Shown here piece by piece: positions 18,829 through 31,200 of a stretch of DNA of 64,000 nucleotides. The DNA is taken from assembly GCF_012395185.1 (NCBI RefSeq), contig NZ_JAAZTU010000005.1:88630-152629 (forward strand). The letters run 5' to 3'. The number at the start of each line of letters is the position of its first letter. Positions within the stretch are counted from its first letter, which is position 1. Under the pieces are notes generated by a model that worked only from the letters and a program-made list of their open reading frames with translations, searched no databases and was not told the DNA's origin. A program made the translations under genes and the position numbers. This DNA comes from Vibrio aestuarianus (GTDB lineage Bacteria > Pseudomonadota > Gammaproteobacteria > Enterobacterales > Vibrionaceae).

Positions 18829-19658
18829 AGTTTGCTCTTATCATCTATAAATTGATTCGTGAATCGTGTATGTGTGGCAATGGGCATGCGTTGGCGAATC
18901 TGCTCAACGATGCTTAAATCAATATCAACCACCAAGTTATCAGCTTGGTTGGCTAAGCTTGCGACAACTTCACCCCAAGGATTGATAACCATAGAATGCC
19001 CCCAAGTTTCACGCCCACATGGATGAACGCCCGTTTGCCCGACGGCAACGACCCAACACTGATTTTCTATCGCTCGCGCTCGCAGCAGAATTTCCCAATG
19101 TGCTTGTCCAGTCACAGCGGTAAAAGCTGCGGGAACTATTAAAATCTGTGCACCTTGTTTTCGAAGCTGAGAATACAAATGAGGAAAGCGAACATCATAA
19201 CAGATGGATAGACCTATTTGACCAAATGGTGTCGAAACAACATTCAGCTTTGTGCCGGGGGTAAAAGTTTCAGACTCTCGATAGCGTTGATGGCCATCGG
19301 TAACATCAACATCAAACATATGTAGCTTATCGTAATGTGCGCAAAGTGTGCCTTGCGCATCAAACAGCAACGATGTTGTCGTCACAGCAGCACCTTGCTT
19401 AATCGGCATACTACCAACCAACAACCAGACCCGATACTGACGCGCAATCGATGCTAACTTGGCTTGAATATCACCTTGCCCTAGTGGCTCTGCATATTGG
19501 TGATAATCTTGCCGAGTACCAAATACAATCGAGTTTTCTGGTGTGACAACCCATTGAGCGCCTTGAGCAGCCAACTGACTAACTTGTTGCTCGATATCAG
19601 CAAGATTCAAATCCGGCCGAGGGCCGGAAGTCATTTGAATAAGTCCTACGCTATCCAT
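18825..19658 (-). CDS. Carbon-nitrogen hydrolase (nitrilase superfamily, Nit1/omega-amidase-like)
   Basis: 277-residue cytoplasmic hydrolase. The Glu-Lys-Cys triad is visible: Glu in [11 protein letters not shown], Lys in [12 protein letters not shown], Cys in [14 protein letters not shown]. The sequence is closest in style to Nit1-type deaminated-glutathione amidases, which remove a useless side product of aminotransferases; omega-amidase is an alternative. It sits between yhdP and tldD, 10 bases after yhdP, an arrangement common in vibrios and pseudomonads, with no obvious functional link. Confidence 0.85.
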   Translation of the reverse strand: MDSVGLIQMTSGPRPDLNLADIEQQVSQLAAQGAQWVVTPENSIVFGTRQDYHQYAEPLGQGDIQAKLASIARQYRVWLLVGSMPIKQGAAVTTTSLLFDAQGTLCAHYDKLHMFDVDVTDGHQRYRESETFTPGTKLNVVSTPFGQIGLSICYDVRFPHLYSQLRKQGAQILIVPAAFTAVTGQAHWEILLRARAIENQCWVVAVGQTGVHPCGRETWGHSMVINPWGEVVASLANQADNLVVDIDLSIVEQIRQRMPIATHTRFTNQFIDDKSKL

Positions 19659-19668
19659 GCTTGTGTCC

Positions 19669-22600
19669 TTATTTTTCTGCGATATTTCTCAGTTTTTCGG
19701 GCAGTTTGAATTCACCTTTGCTACGTGACAGTTCTTTAACAACAGGAGCGTTAATGGGCCCTTTAACCTCATAGTTCACTTGGCTAAACACTTCCACTAC
19801 GGGCGCAATGACCGTGGTAATTGCCAATACATACAACGCGGTTTGTGGCGTTACCGCAAACGCTGTCAGTACTGGAATGCCAGAGGTAATATCAGGCACA
19901 AAGTTAACTTCAGCATCGACTATCCGTGTATTAAGGTTGGCTAACCCTTTAATTTTCATGTCACCCGCAACCGCATCCATCTCGATATTATTAGTCACAA
20001 ATACCCCTTGGGAAATTTCACCGCTACCGGTAATCGAGTTAAATGCCATACCTTTATCAAACACGTCGCTAAAATCGAGCTGCATCTTACGGATGATCGA
20101 ATCTAAACTAAACAAACCAAGTAACCGCGCCGCGCCACTTACATCTGAAATGATACCTTTTCCTAATTTAGTTCTGAGTTGTCCTTGTAGCGTATTGATC
20201 TTCATTGACCATGGTGCGCCATCCCAATTACTTTCAGTGGACAATTCAAAAGGCGCTTTCTGAATGCCGGAACTAATACCAAAACGTTCCATTACATCGC
20301 TGTTATTGTCACCTTTCATATTGAGGTTGAAAACAGTGTGACTGGTTTGCTCGCTGAGCGTCCAAGTACCATCTATATTGATCTGGTTAGTACCGCTATT
20401 GATGTCAATACTCTTCCATTCGAGCGTGTCACCATGGCGTTGGAAGTCCATATTTAACTGACCAATTTTATACCCTTGCAACCAAAAATCATCGATAGCT
20501 AAGGTTAAGTTTGGCATCAACTGATGAAACTGGCGGTCAAAATCAGAAATAAGAGGCTCGGCTTGACGATCTGAATCCACTAGTAAGTTTTTATTATTAT
20601 CGTCATACAAAGTATCTAAAGATGGAATGTAAACATGCAGACGTTCTAATGAGACAGACAAATCATAAGGCTCAATATAACTGGCTTGTCCTTTGACTTC
20701 TTGACTGTCAAGTTGTACCAACCACCCTAGGTTTTTACGTCTTGCACTAAAATCAACATCGTGCCATTCAAGCCCAGCTAACATCAATTCCTTGACGTTA
20801 ACATTAATCTTTTCTGGCTGTGGAATAGTCGGAGTGTTCATTTTATCAAGCACAGCACTAGCTTTTGGCTGAGGTTCATTGGCTACGTTTAACCACTGGT
20901 CTAAATCAAATTGATCACTACGTATCAGAGCATAATGCCCCACGACAGGGCTAATTCTGAAATTTCCATTTCCAACCACTAGGTTGGTGGCGGTAAGCAC
21001 TGGTGTATTAGGCGTTATGTCTATTTCCGCTTGGTATTTAACTTGTGGCAATTGTAAGCGAGCCGTAATCGACTCTTGATTTCCAGAGGCTTGCAAACGC
21101 GCTCTACCCGCCACATTAGATGATTTTTTCAATGGATATGGGTAATCACTTTCGATCATCTTCATATCTGCTGTGCTATCAATTTGGTAAGTAAAACCAA
21201 TATCATTGAGCTGGAGATCAACGCCCATTTGCCATGGTGCATGACCACCTAAACGACTCACCCAACGTTCACCAACAAACGGGGTCAACGGTTTTATGTC
21301 CCAATCACCTAGCGCATCAATCTTCACTGAGTAACCTTGAGGGACATTTTCCCCCTTAAAATCGACAGAGATTGGCTGAGTCAGCAGTTCAGCGGAAAGA
21401 CCGGCCGCCGTTACGACATCATTATCAAATTCAATTCGTCCTGATACCCCGTCCAGTGTCATTGGTGGTGCATTAATTTGGACATGGTTACTGTTTAAGT
21501 CAGCCCAACCCCACGCTCTGGCTTCTCTATCGTGATCAAAAGGGATATTGAGCTGAAATTGTGATTGAACTTCGCCACTCACTTGAATAGCGGTTAATGC
21601 CGCACCAACCGAATCAACCAACGGTGTGGAAGTCATGTAATCACGAACTGCGTTGCCTTGCGCTACCGCCGTGGCTTCAATTTCTATATGACCACCCGGT
21701 GCAAGCTTGGGGATACGACCTGTAATTCTTTTGGCTGCTACATCCATTAACGTTGCAGAATGTGAATCTAAATACATCACATCATTTTCAAATAACAGAT
21801 CAAGCTGCAAATCGGTGATCGGTGGCCATGCGGTATCAAAACTAAACTTAGCTTGTTTTAATCCAACCCACGCCTGGAACATGCCGTTATTTTTGTCGTA
21901 AGGGAAATCTGCCAGTTCACCGTACCACAATAGTTTAGAAGTAGTGACTTTACCGGCCTGAATAGCCGTTGAAAGATAATCGGTTAAACTACGACCCATC
22001 GCAAGCGTTGGTAAATAACGCCACGTTTCACCAGCGTTGTATAAATCCGCTTCCGCATAGAATGAAAGCAAAGGGCTTTTCTGCTCAGGAAAATCGAGGC
22101 GAAATGCACCAAGCACTTGTAGATCGGGCGTTGCTGCAGTGACTTTATCGGCCCATAATGACCAACCGTCAACCTGCTGTTGCCAGACAATATCAACTTC
22201 AGCTTGGCGGATATTTAATGGCGCTTGGAAGACTTCGCCATACGGTAACACATCATCAATCAAAGTGACCTTGGCTCTGGCTTGTTCTGTATTACCAGAA
22301 ATCGCAGCTTGCAGGTGATGAACTTCAGGCAATAACTTCCATTGCGCCATTGAACCGTCATTCAATTTGGCAGAATATTTCAGTGAATTTAGCGTTTCGC
22401 CTTTACTCAACCGGATATCTTCCAGTGTGCCGCCAAAGTTTAACTGTTGCAAAAGCTGGTTGGTTTTCGATGAATCAGGTGCAAGTTTGACCAACGGAAG
22501 CAGTGTTTTAATGTCCAATTGAGAAAGGTTTAAGCGCCATTGGCTAGGATGCCAATCAAAAGCGACATCAAGATCTGGCCATGCATCATCATCCGTACGA

Positions 22601-23547
22601 AGTTTTAGTGAGTAAGCATTTACTTGCCAACCTTTATCCACAGGAGAAAGCTTAACCGTTCCTGATTCTAATAGCAGATCATGTTGACGTTCATCATGCC
22701 ACACCAGTTCTGACGGTTTTAGCTCAACATAACCATCGACTGGCTGGTTATGTTGAGCCGTTAGCCAACCATCAAAGCTAATGTTGCCTTTTTCAATCCC
22801 GGTTTCATCTTTCAAGTAACGTGTTAGCCAAGGCCCGATTTTAATATTGTCAGCACTGACATAGAAATTGCCAGAAATATCAAGCAATGAACCATGATCT
22901 TCGAAGTTAGCACTCACCAACAAAGAGTTGATACTGGTATCAGCAATACTGACCACACCTTCCGCTTTATGCTCAGCGCCATTATTTTGCCAACGCAGAC
23001 GCTCTATATCTAACTGACGAATATCGCCCGCTACCGACTGATAAAAGACAGTAGAGTCGAGCAACGCAAAATCATCCAGTTGCCGTAGCAGTAAGTTATC
23101 TAAACGATGAATGACACTGCTCTGAGTGTTATTTTGAGGATTATCATCTTTATTAAGTTCTAACCAATTTACTGAACGAATATCCAGTTTGAGTTGATGT
23201 ACGCTTAGGTCAGCAATGACAGGCTGTAACTGTAACAGAGATTGAATAAGGTCAAACTCAACATCAATTTGCTGGGCGGAAAAATAAATTTTCGAACCAT
23301 CGGGTAAATTAGCTTGTAGCCCTTTTAAGGCAATAGAAGGGTGCGTATTACGCCAGAATCCCTTTACCTCACTGAGCTCAAATTCAAAGCCTGAGTTTTG
23401 GTTGATCCAATGCTGAATCTCGCCCTGAAAACGATTCATTTGTGGCAGTGCAACACGCAAGGTGGTCACAGCAATGGCTAAGACCACCATGGCACTGACT
23501 AGTAGCCATAACACGATGCGCCAGAGGCGCGTAAAAGGTGATATCAC
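19669..23547 (-). CDS. yhdP: YhdP-family AsmA-like lipid-transfer protein
   Basis: Very large envelope protein, 1292 residues (E. coli YhdP about 1266), anchored by one N-terminal helix (VLWLLVSAMVVLAIAVTTL) with the rest periplasmic. AsmA-like proteins of this class (YhdP, TamB, YdbH) form long beta-grooves that bridge the envelope and carry phospholipids to the outer membrane. C-terminal AsmA_2-type features are visible near GAARLLGLFSLDSIIRKMQLDFSDVFDKG. It starts 10 bases after rng, so the two genes are co-transcribed. Function is taken from E. coli work. Confidence 0.92.
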   Translation of the reverse strand: MISPFTRLWRIVLWLLVSAMVVLAIAVTTLRVALPQMNRFQGEIQHWINQNSGFEFELSEVKGFWRNTHPSIALKGLQANLPDGSKIYFSAQQIDVEFDLIQSLLQLQPVIADLSVHQLKLDIRSVNWLELNKDDNPQNNTQSSVIHRLDNLLLRQLDDFALLDSTVFYQSVAGDIRQLDIERLRWQNNGAEHKAEGVVSIADTSINSLLVSANFEDHGSLLDISGNFYVSADNIKIGPWLTRYLKDETGIEKGNISFDGWLTAQHNQPVDGYVELKPSELVWHDERQHDLLLESGTVKLSPVDKGWQVNAYSLKLRTDDDAWPDLDVAFDWHPSQWRLNLSQLDIKTLLPLVKLAPDSSKTNQLLQQLNFGGTLEDIRLSKGETLNSLKYSAKLNDGSMAQWKLLPEVHHLQAAISGNTEQARAKVTLIDDVLPYGEVFQAPLNIRQAEVDIVWQQQVDGWSLWADKVTAATPDLQVLGAFRLDFPEQKSPLLSFYAEADLYNAGETWRYLPTLAMGRSLTDYLSTAIQAGKVTTSKLLWYGELADFPYDKNNGMFQAWVGLKQAKFSFDTAWPPITDLQLDLLFENDVMYLDSHSATLMDVAAKRITGRIPKLAPGGHIEIEATAVAQGNAVRDYMTSTPLVDSVGAALTAIQVSGEVQSQFQLNIPFDHDREARAWGWADLNSNHVQINAPPMTLDGVSGRIEFDNDVVTAAGLSAELLTQPISVDFKGENVPQGYSVKIDALGDWDIKPLTPFVGERWVSRLGGHAPWQMGVDLQLNDIGFTYQIDSTADMKMIESDYPYPLKKSSNVAGRARLQASGNQESITARLQLPQVKYQAEIDITPNTPVLTATNLVVGNGNFRISPVVGHYALIRSDQFDLDQWLNVANEPQPKASAVLDKMNTPTIPQPEKINVNVKELMLAGLEWHDVDFSARRKNLGWLVQLDSQEVKGQASYIEPYDLSVSLERLHVYIPSLDTLYDDNNKNLLVDSDRQAEPLISDFDRQFHQLMPNLTLAIDDFWLQGYKIGQLNMDFQRHGDTLEWKSIDINSGTNQINIDGTWTLSEQTSHTVFNLNMKGDNNSDVMERFGISSGIQKAPFELSTESNWDGAPWSMKINTLQGQLRTKLGKGIISDVSGAARLLGLFSLDSIIRKMQLDFSDVFDKGMAFNSITGSGEISQGVFVTNNIEMDAVAGDMKIKGLANLNTRIVDAEVNFVPDITSGIPVLTAFAVTPQTALYVLAITTVIAPVVEVFSQVNYEVKGPINAPVVKELSRSKGEFKLPEKLRNIAEK

Positions 23548-23557
23548 AAAGGTCCTA

Positions 23558-25027
23558 CTACATCATTACAACGTCAAATTGCTCTTGAATATACAGTGGC
23601 TCAGCCTGAATACGCACTTCTTTACCAATAAAGACTTCCAGTTCAGCCAGAGCATGAGACTCATCTCCTTGCAAACTTTCTGCCACAGCTGGCGATGCAT
23701 ACACCACAAATTTATCCGAATCGTAGGCGCGATTGACGCGTGTAATTTCACGTAATATTTCAAAACAAACAGTCTCAACCGTCTTCACACTGCCACGACC
23801 CTCACAGGTTGGACAAGAAGAACAGAGCACATGTTCAATACTTTCGCGTGTGCGTTTACGCGTCATCTCTACCAATCCGAGTTGCGTAAAGCCGTTGATG
23901 TTGGTTTTTACACGATCTTTAGATAACGCAGCATCTAATGAAGCGAGTACCCGCTTACGATGCTCTTCTGACATCATATCGATAAAATCAATAATGATGA
24001 TGCCACCAAGATTACGTAACCTAAGCTGACGAGCGATCGCCTGGGTTGCTTCAATGTTGGTGTTAAAGATGGTTTCTTCAAGGTTACGACGACCGACAAA
24101 CGCACCAGTATTAATATCAACTGTGGTCATTGCTTCGGTTTGATCGATGATCAGATAGCCACCAGATTTAAGCTCAACCTTTCTCTCTAGAGAGCGTTGA
24201 ATTTCATTTTCGGTGTCATACATGTCGAAAATTGGTTTATCCCCTTCATATAGTTCAAGCTTTTCGGTAAGCTCTGGCACGTATTCAGAGGTGAATTCTT
24301 TGAGGTTTTCAAATTCAAGACGTGAGTCAATGAGGATCTTAGTCAGTTCTGTGCCGACAAAATCTCGTAAAATACGTTGAGATAGACCTAATTCACCGTA
24401 CAAAGTAGTGCGTGTTTTGTACTTTACACGTCGTTCTAACACTTTCGACCATAAGCGTTTAAGAAAGGCAGCATCTTGCGACAGCTCTTTTTCATCCGCC
24501 CCTTCCGCAGCCGTGCGAATGATAAAGCCACCATGTTCATCACAGTAATGTGAAACTACTTTTTTTAGCCGCTCACGCTCACATTCACTTTCAATACGTT
24601 GTGAAACACCCACATGACTCGCTCCGGGCATAAACACTAAATAGCGAGAAGGAATGGTAATATCGGTTGTCAAACGAGCGCCCTTGGTGCCTAGAGGGTC
24701 TTTCACCACTTGCACTACGATATCTTGACCTTGACGAACCAATTCTGAAATATCACGTACTTGAAATTGCTGTTTCTCATTTTCAGCAACGCATTCGGTA
24801 TGAGGAACGATGTCGGACGCGTGCAAGAAAGCGGCTTTATCTAAGCCAATATCGACAAAAGCCGCTTGCATACCAGGTAAAACCCGGCTGACTTTGCCTT
24901 TGTAAATATTGCCGACAATACCGCGCTTTGCTTCACGTTCAATATGGATCTCTTGAAGAACTCCACCTTCAATCATCGCCACACGAGTTTCACTCGGGGT
25001 GACATTTAGTATCAACTCTGCACTCAT
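23558..25027 (-). CDS. rng: Ribonuclease G
   Basis: Endoribonuclease that matures the 16S rRNA 5' end and degrades some mRNAs. The start at 25027 (MSAELILNVTPSETRVAMIE) has GAGG seven bases upstream and gives 489 residues, the E. coli length; a GTG two codons earlier lacks spacing. Order: S1-like RNA-binding segment in the first ~130 residues, the RNase E/G catalytic core with its two aspartates in TTVDINTGAFVG and IIIIDFIDM, and the zinc-link cysteines in SSCPTCEGRG. It lies downstream of maf in the mre cluster, as in E. coli. Confidence 0.96.
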   Translation of the reverse strand: MSAELILNVTPSETRVAMIEGGVLQEIHIEREAKRGIVGNIYKGKVSRVLPGMQAAFVDIGLDKAAFLHASDIVPHTECVAENEKQQFQVRDISELVRQGQDIVVQVVKDPLGTKGARLTTDITIPSRYLVFMPGASHVGVSQRIESECERERLKKVVSHYCDEHGGFIIRTAAEGADEKELSQDAAFLKRLWSKVLERRVKYKTRTTLYGELGLSQRILRDFVGTELTKILIDSRLEFENLKEFTSEYVPELTEKLELYEGDKPIFDMYDTENEIQRSLERKVELKSGGYLIIDQTEAMTTVDINTGAFVGRRNLEETIFNTNIEATQAIARQLRLRNLGGIIIIDFIDMMSEEHRKRVLASLDAALSKDRVKTNINGFTQLGLVEMTRKRTRESIEHVLCSSCPTCEGRGSVKTVETVCFEILREITRVNRAYDSDKFVVYASPAVAESLQGDESHALAELEVFIGKEVRIQAEPLYIQEQFDVVMM

Positions 25028-25047
25028 GAGCACACCTCAATGTTAAA

Positions 25048-25611
25048 TTATAAGAATTCGTGCAAGAGCTGGTCAGTTTCAAATAGCGGTAACCCTACAA
25101 CGGCGTAATAACTGCCTTCGATCCTCGTTACAAATCGTCCACCCAATCCTTGAATGCCATAACTGCCAGCTTTATCGCATGGTTCACCTGACTGCCAATA
25201 TTGTTCTATTTCATTGTCTGACAGGGGTTTAAACCAAACATCCGTGGTAACAACCACGGATTTATAGTGATCATTTGTTGCTACGGTTACTGCAGTCATC
25301 ACTTGATGCTTAGTCCCCGATAAATGGCGTAACATTTGTTGAGCATGGTCAAAATCAATCGGTTTTTCCAGTACGGAATCACCTTGCACAACGATGGTAT
25401 CTGAACCGATAACAATCGCATCAGAGGAAGTCAGCTTAAGTCCGGCAAACGCTTTATCACGAGAGAGTCGCTCAACGTAAGCTTTCGGGCTTTCATCCGC
25501 TTGTCGCGTTTCTTCCACATTAGGTACGTTAATATCAAATTGATAACCCAATTGGGCGAGCAATTCTCGGCGTCTTGGCGAGCCAGAGGCTAAAACAATT
25601 TTTTTACTCAT
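25048..25611 (-). CDS. maf: Maf-family nucleoside triphosphate pyrophosphatase (YhdE type)
   Basis: Hydrolyses non-canonical or excess nucleotides (dTTP/UTP in E. coli YhdE), acting in nucleotide-pool cleaning and affecting septation when overproduced. 187 residues from the ATG at 25611; the stop of mreD overlaps it as TGATG, which supports this start over a longer in-frame reading. The Maf signature SGSPRRRELLAQLG is at the N-terminus, and SDTIVV, DKAGSYGIQG and EGSYYAVVGLPL follow. Between mreD and rng, the conserved order. Confidence 0.94.
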   Translation of the reverse strand: MSKKIVLASGSPRRRELLAQLGYQFDINVPNVEETRQADESPKAYVERLSRDKAFAGLKLTSSDAIVIGSDTIVVQGDSVLEKPIDFDHAQQMLRHLSGTKHQVMTAVTVATNDHYKSVVVTTDVWFKPLSDNEIEQYWQSGEPCDKAGSYGIQGLGGRFVTRIEGSYYAVVGLPLFETDQLLHEFL

Positions 25612-26099
25612 CACTTCACATGCCAATGGCGACGAACTCGACGCAGTAGTAAAAACATCCATGGCCATAAAATGCAGTTAATCAACCCACTCCATAGTGA
25701 AAGAGGATTGAAAGTCACATCTTGAATCAAATATTCACCAAAGAAAATCAATACATCTAGCAACATCGAAAGCAAACCAATCACTACCGCTTGTTGCCAC
25801 AACGCCATATTGCGTAATACTAAAAAGTTGATCGCAACCAAATAGATCACGATCGCCATCATCATACCGCGAATACCGAGTGTAGAACCGAGCAATAAAT
25901 CCCAAAGTAAACCAAGGATTAATGCGGTGCCGACGTTGATTCGATACGGCAAAGCCAGCACCCAATAACACGCAACCAGCAATAACCATGATGGGCGCAT
26001 CAGATCTAATTCACCAGGCCATGGAATAGTTTGCAAAATCAGAGCGAAAAGAAACGAAACACCAATAACCAATTTACCGCGAAATACTCTATTGGCCAT
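25611..26099 (-). CDS. mreD: Rod-shape-determining membrane protein MreD
   Basis: Integral membrane partner of MreC and MreB in the elongasome that directs side-wall peptidoglycan synthesis. 162 residues, about five transmembrane helices; the segment TALILGLLWDLLLGSTLGIRGMMM is the recognisable MreD core. It overlaps the end of mreC by 11 bases and the start of maf by one base, so the whole mreCD-maf run is translationally coupled. Confidence 0.94.
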   Translation of the reverse strand: MANRVFRGKLVIGVSFLFALILQTIPWPGELDLMRPSWLLLVACYWVLALPYRINVGTALILGLLWDLLLGSTLGIRGMMMAIVIYLVAINFLVLRNMALWQQAVVIGLLSMLLDVLIFFGEYLIQDVTFNPLSLWSGLINCILWPWMFLLLRRVRRHWHVK

Positions 26100-26976
26100 G
26101 CTCTACGTCCTCTGACATTTGCTCTGGTGTTGCTTGTAATACTTTATGTTGGCGGTCTTCATTAGGCCAAATAAGTAACAAGTACCGCAGCCGATCAAAA
26201 TCGACAACAGGGTCAGCAATGATAGAAGCAAACTCGCGCTGCGTGTCTTTATCAACCACAGAAACGTGCGCCACTGGGTATCCTTCTGGATAAACACCAC
26301 CTAGACCTGATGTCACTAATAAATCACCCACTTCAACATCAGTGCTCGTTGGGATGTGCTCTAACTGAATTCGATCAATCTGACCATTACCAGAAGCAAT
26401 GACCCGAATGTCGTTACGGATGATCTGCACCGGAATGGCGCTATTGGAATCGGTAAGTAACAACACACGGCTATTATGTGCCGCAACAAACGTAACTTGC
26501 CCAACAATGCCTTTATCGTTGATAACCGGTTGCCCTTCATAGACCCCATCAATACGCCCTTTATCGATCACAACTTGATGCCGATAAGGTGAGGTGTCTA
26601 CCGCCATGACTTCGGTAACGACCTTCTTTTCGTCACGAACAAAAGAAGAGCCAAGTAGTTTGCGCAAGCGCTGATTTTCTTCACGATATTGGTCAAATAA
26701 AATCAAATCACTTTTCAGACTCAAAGCTTCTCGTTTCAGTCTTTGATTAGATTCTAAAAGATGTTGGTGTGTTGTAAATCGTTCATAAACCCCATCAAAC
26801 ATACTGCGCGGTAAATCAGCGGCATATTGAATCGGGGCAACTAAACTATTTAAAAAAAACCTGACGTTAGAAAATGCGCCTAAACGACTATCAGCCAGCA
26901 TTAAACTGGCTGATATAATGACAGCGAAAAAGAGACGTAGCTGAAGAGATGGTCCTCGACCAAATATTGGCTTCAT
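26089..26976 (-). CDS. mreC: Rod-shape-determining protein MreC
   Basis: Bitopic periplasmic scaffold that links MreB filaments to the cell-wall synthases. 295 residues: a short basic N-terminus (MKPIFGRGPSLQLR), one hydrophobic helix, a coiled-coil stretch (around residues 65-110, including QRLKREALSLKSDL), then the two-beta-barrel domain with VINDKGIVGQV and TSGLGGVYPEGYPVA. Follows mreB by 51 bases, a gap that holds a small stem-loop. Confidence 0.95.
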   Translation of the reverse strand: MKPIFGRGPSLQLRLFFAVIISASLMLADSRLGAFSNVRFFLNSLVAPIQYAADLPRSMFDGVYERFTTHQHLLESNQRLKREALSLKSDLILFDQYREENQRLRKLLGSSFVRDEKKVVTEVMAVDTSPYRHQVVIDKGRIDGVYEGQPVINDKGIVGQVTFVAAHNSRVLLLTDSNSAIPVQIIRNDIRVIASGNGQIDRIQLEHIPTSTDVEVGDLLVTSGLGGVYPEGYPVAHVSVVDKDTQREFASIIADPVVDFDRLRYLLLIWPNEDRQHKVLQATPEQMSEDVEHGQ

Positions 26977-27001
26977 TCTATAAAAATCCTAGATTTCATG
27001 A

Positions 27002-27021
27002 TGAGAGCACAACGGCTCTCA
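27002..27021 (-). other. Intercistronic stem-loop between mreB and mreC
   Basis: TGAGAGC/GCTCTCA, seven perfect pairs with a six-base loop, lies just after mreB. It has no U-tract. Its position suits an mRNA-stability or partial attenuation role that keeps MreB more abundant than MreC. Confidence 0.4.
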
Positions 27022-27027
27022 AAGCCA

Positions 27028-28152
<1,125 letters not shown>

Positions 28153-28241
28153 GCTACATAAACATGAACCGAAACCCGTAATTTCTAACAGATCCCTAAC
28201 TTAGGTAGGAAAAAACGCGCAAAATTGAACTCATTCATCGA

Positions 28242-31200
28242 TTAATTTCTTTCGCGCCACCAGATAACGCGATCACTTCCCCGATACAAACCAAATTGAA
28301 CTCGTCCCGATACGCCGTTTTCAAAACTGCCATCTTGATCTTCATCGATGCGTAACCAAGGCAAACCATTGGCATCAAGATCGAGTAAAGTATCAATAAA
28401 TCCTTGCTCCCCCGCACCTGGAGCAGAGAATTTAATCGTTGTCACACCAGATGATAATGTACGATTCGTTAGGGTCGCCTCTACAGCCGGTGGGCCACCC
28501 GAGCCTAAAGTCAGATCCGTCGCTGTTAAAGTGAAATTCGCAATGTCTGGCAACTGAGTACAACTATCGAAACTGTTAATGACAAAACCATTTGTCGAAT
28601 AATATTCACTCACCACCTGTTGCAATAACGGTGCTGTTTCTGGGCCGTAAGTGTCGTGGATCACCAGTTTTCCCCAACGCAGTCTCATTTCGTTATCAAT
28701 ATCGGCAATCGTATAGTCTATGCAAGGGCTGCTTGCCGTCGCCCTATAACAAACACCATCGAGATCAGTAAGATCGGACGCAGCGAGAGTAAGCTCTAGT
28801 TTGCTATTAAAAGGGACAATCGCCTGTGGTGGTTTTTGATAAATTAACTCTTCGCCTAAAAGCTCAATACGAGAATCCCCCGCGTTAATTCGGTTTACGC
28901 TAGTCGCATCTTTATCAAAGCTGATTAATAAATTATGCACGGTATCCTCATAGACACGATTATCCCACTGTTGGTTATAACGCCACCAAGTACTGTCGAA
29001 ATAATTGACCGTTTCACTGCCTAACGCAGATCTTGGGTTTAAGTAGACACCAGGATTTTCTTGATACCCAAAAGGTTGCCCTAAATAGCTAAAGGATTCC
29101 GTGCTTGAAGAAGTAACCTCACATTCAGCCTTTAGGCTTGTCACAACCGAGGTTGGAGAAAAGTAAGCGGGAATAAAACGCCCAACGGGCCCCGTTGATA
29201 CCATAGTAATTGGTAAATTTTCCGCTAATAAATCAACGCCAAGGTAAGAAGTCGGCGACAGCAAAGAAAAATCAAATGCCCCAACTTCACTCACTTTTTG
29301 TAGCACAGTGGTTGAACTGCCCAATTGATGATTGTATTCCACTTCACCAAGATTACCCGGCACGCCACTTACCGGCTCTATTAGTGTATGCGAGAGCTCA
29401 ATATTTGTTTGCTGATAATTTGTCACACCAAGATTATTGGTGAAATCATTATCTTCAACGGGTTCAGCCGCTACCGCCTTGACGTGCAGATTGAAGTTTT
29501 CATCAGCCCTAGCAAAAATATTACAGCTCATATCGGCACTTGGACACGCTCCATCATTACCATAATAATTAGTTGCACTGAGCACTAAAGCACGAGGGAC
29601 ACGAACAAAACTATCTTGTCCTGTGAGCGTTAAATCCTGCTCTTCTCCACTACCATCAAAACGTGCATTTAAAGCGAGGCTACCTGCATCACGATAAGAG
29701 ACACTAATGCTCGCCTCGCCATTTTGGTTGAAATTAAGATTGACCGGAACCGAAGTATTTGATGATTGCCCTACAGCAACATTATTCACTCCAACGGTGT
29801 TAGCTGTGAAACCTTGCCCTGCACTTGGACTCAAGTAATCACTCCAAAAAGAAACGGATTTCGGTACATTCTGGAAGCTAGGCAAACACTGTTGCGAAAC
29901 ATTGTCTTTACGTACCGCTTTAATGGTTCCTGCTACCGTTTGATTGGCATAAGAATTCGGCACATCCAAAATAAAACCACTGTCAGCAAAAGTGATGGTG
30001 CAATTGTTAGTCGAAAATGGACCAGCATCACCATTATGGCTACATAACGTATCATTGAAGGCGATCGCGGTAGGAATAGATCCAGATACACCAACAGTGA
30101 CATTACCTGCACTGTTACGCCTTAATTGAGCATTGCCGACACCATTGCTAAACGATAATGTTGAGCCATCCACCCAACCACCACTGGCGCTTGGCAAGGA
30201 ATTCGGTATTAGATAAGCCGTCACGGGATCAGTGAATAAATTATTACAGCTGTCGTCGGCACACGCTTTTATAGAAACATCAGAAGCGGCACAAGTTAAC
30301 CCTTGCGCAGGCAAAGAGATACGGAAGTGATTAATCTGCTCTCCAACTGGTCGTGAATCGAGCGCACATACTTCAAAATTATCAATTTCATGATAATTAG
30401 TTGAGCCTCCCGTTGACCCTGTAATGGAAAGTAACAGATCATCAGGAACATTACTTTGCCCAGCAAAGCTTAAGACGTTAATAGGTCCAATTAATGTTTC
30501 CCAATTATTTGATCCCACTTTGCGTTTGATGGTGACATTAGATACACCCGATTGCGTCGAATCGATCGAGATTTGATAACGATGTAAAGGGTTACCATTA
30601 TTGCTATCGATTTTAGGATTTAAGCAGTCGCCATTACTGTTTTGTGAACCATTATTACAAGTACCGGCTAAATAACCGTAACCACTATAACCACTACCGG
30701 AGCCTCTCAGTGCAACGGCTTGTCTTCGACGCCCCGGCCCATCAGGGCCGCCCTCGATGGAATAGTTACCAAATTCATCAATACCAATCCCCAGCCAGCC
30801 ACCCGCAAACCCCGGCTTCTGCTCATAAGTTTTATAGCCATAACCTAACGGGCCACCAAATGCTCCCACTTGTGGAGTTATACTCGCATCAGAAAAGACG
30901 ATGGCTACGCCATCAGCTCCCGAACCTCCATAAGCAAAATAATCAAACTCAACATCGATTTTATTATGTGCCGCTGGAAATATACGTTGGAAGGTTGAAG
31001 CAGTAGCCTGATTCCCCACCGCCTGAGTCAAGCGTAAACGCTGGTTAACGATCGAGGGGGTAAATGTACCGCTACTACTAAAAACGCGCCACTGCTCATC
31101 CAAAGGTTTGCTTTGAAAATCATCGGTAAAACAACTTGGCGTGAGACCTCCACATAGGTGACGCTGGTTATAAAGGTCCCAAACTTGCTGATCGGTTAAT

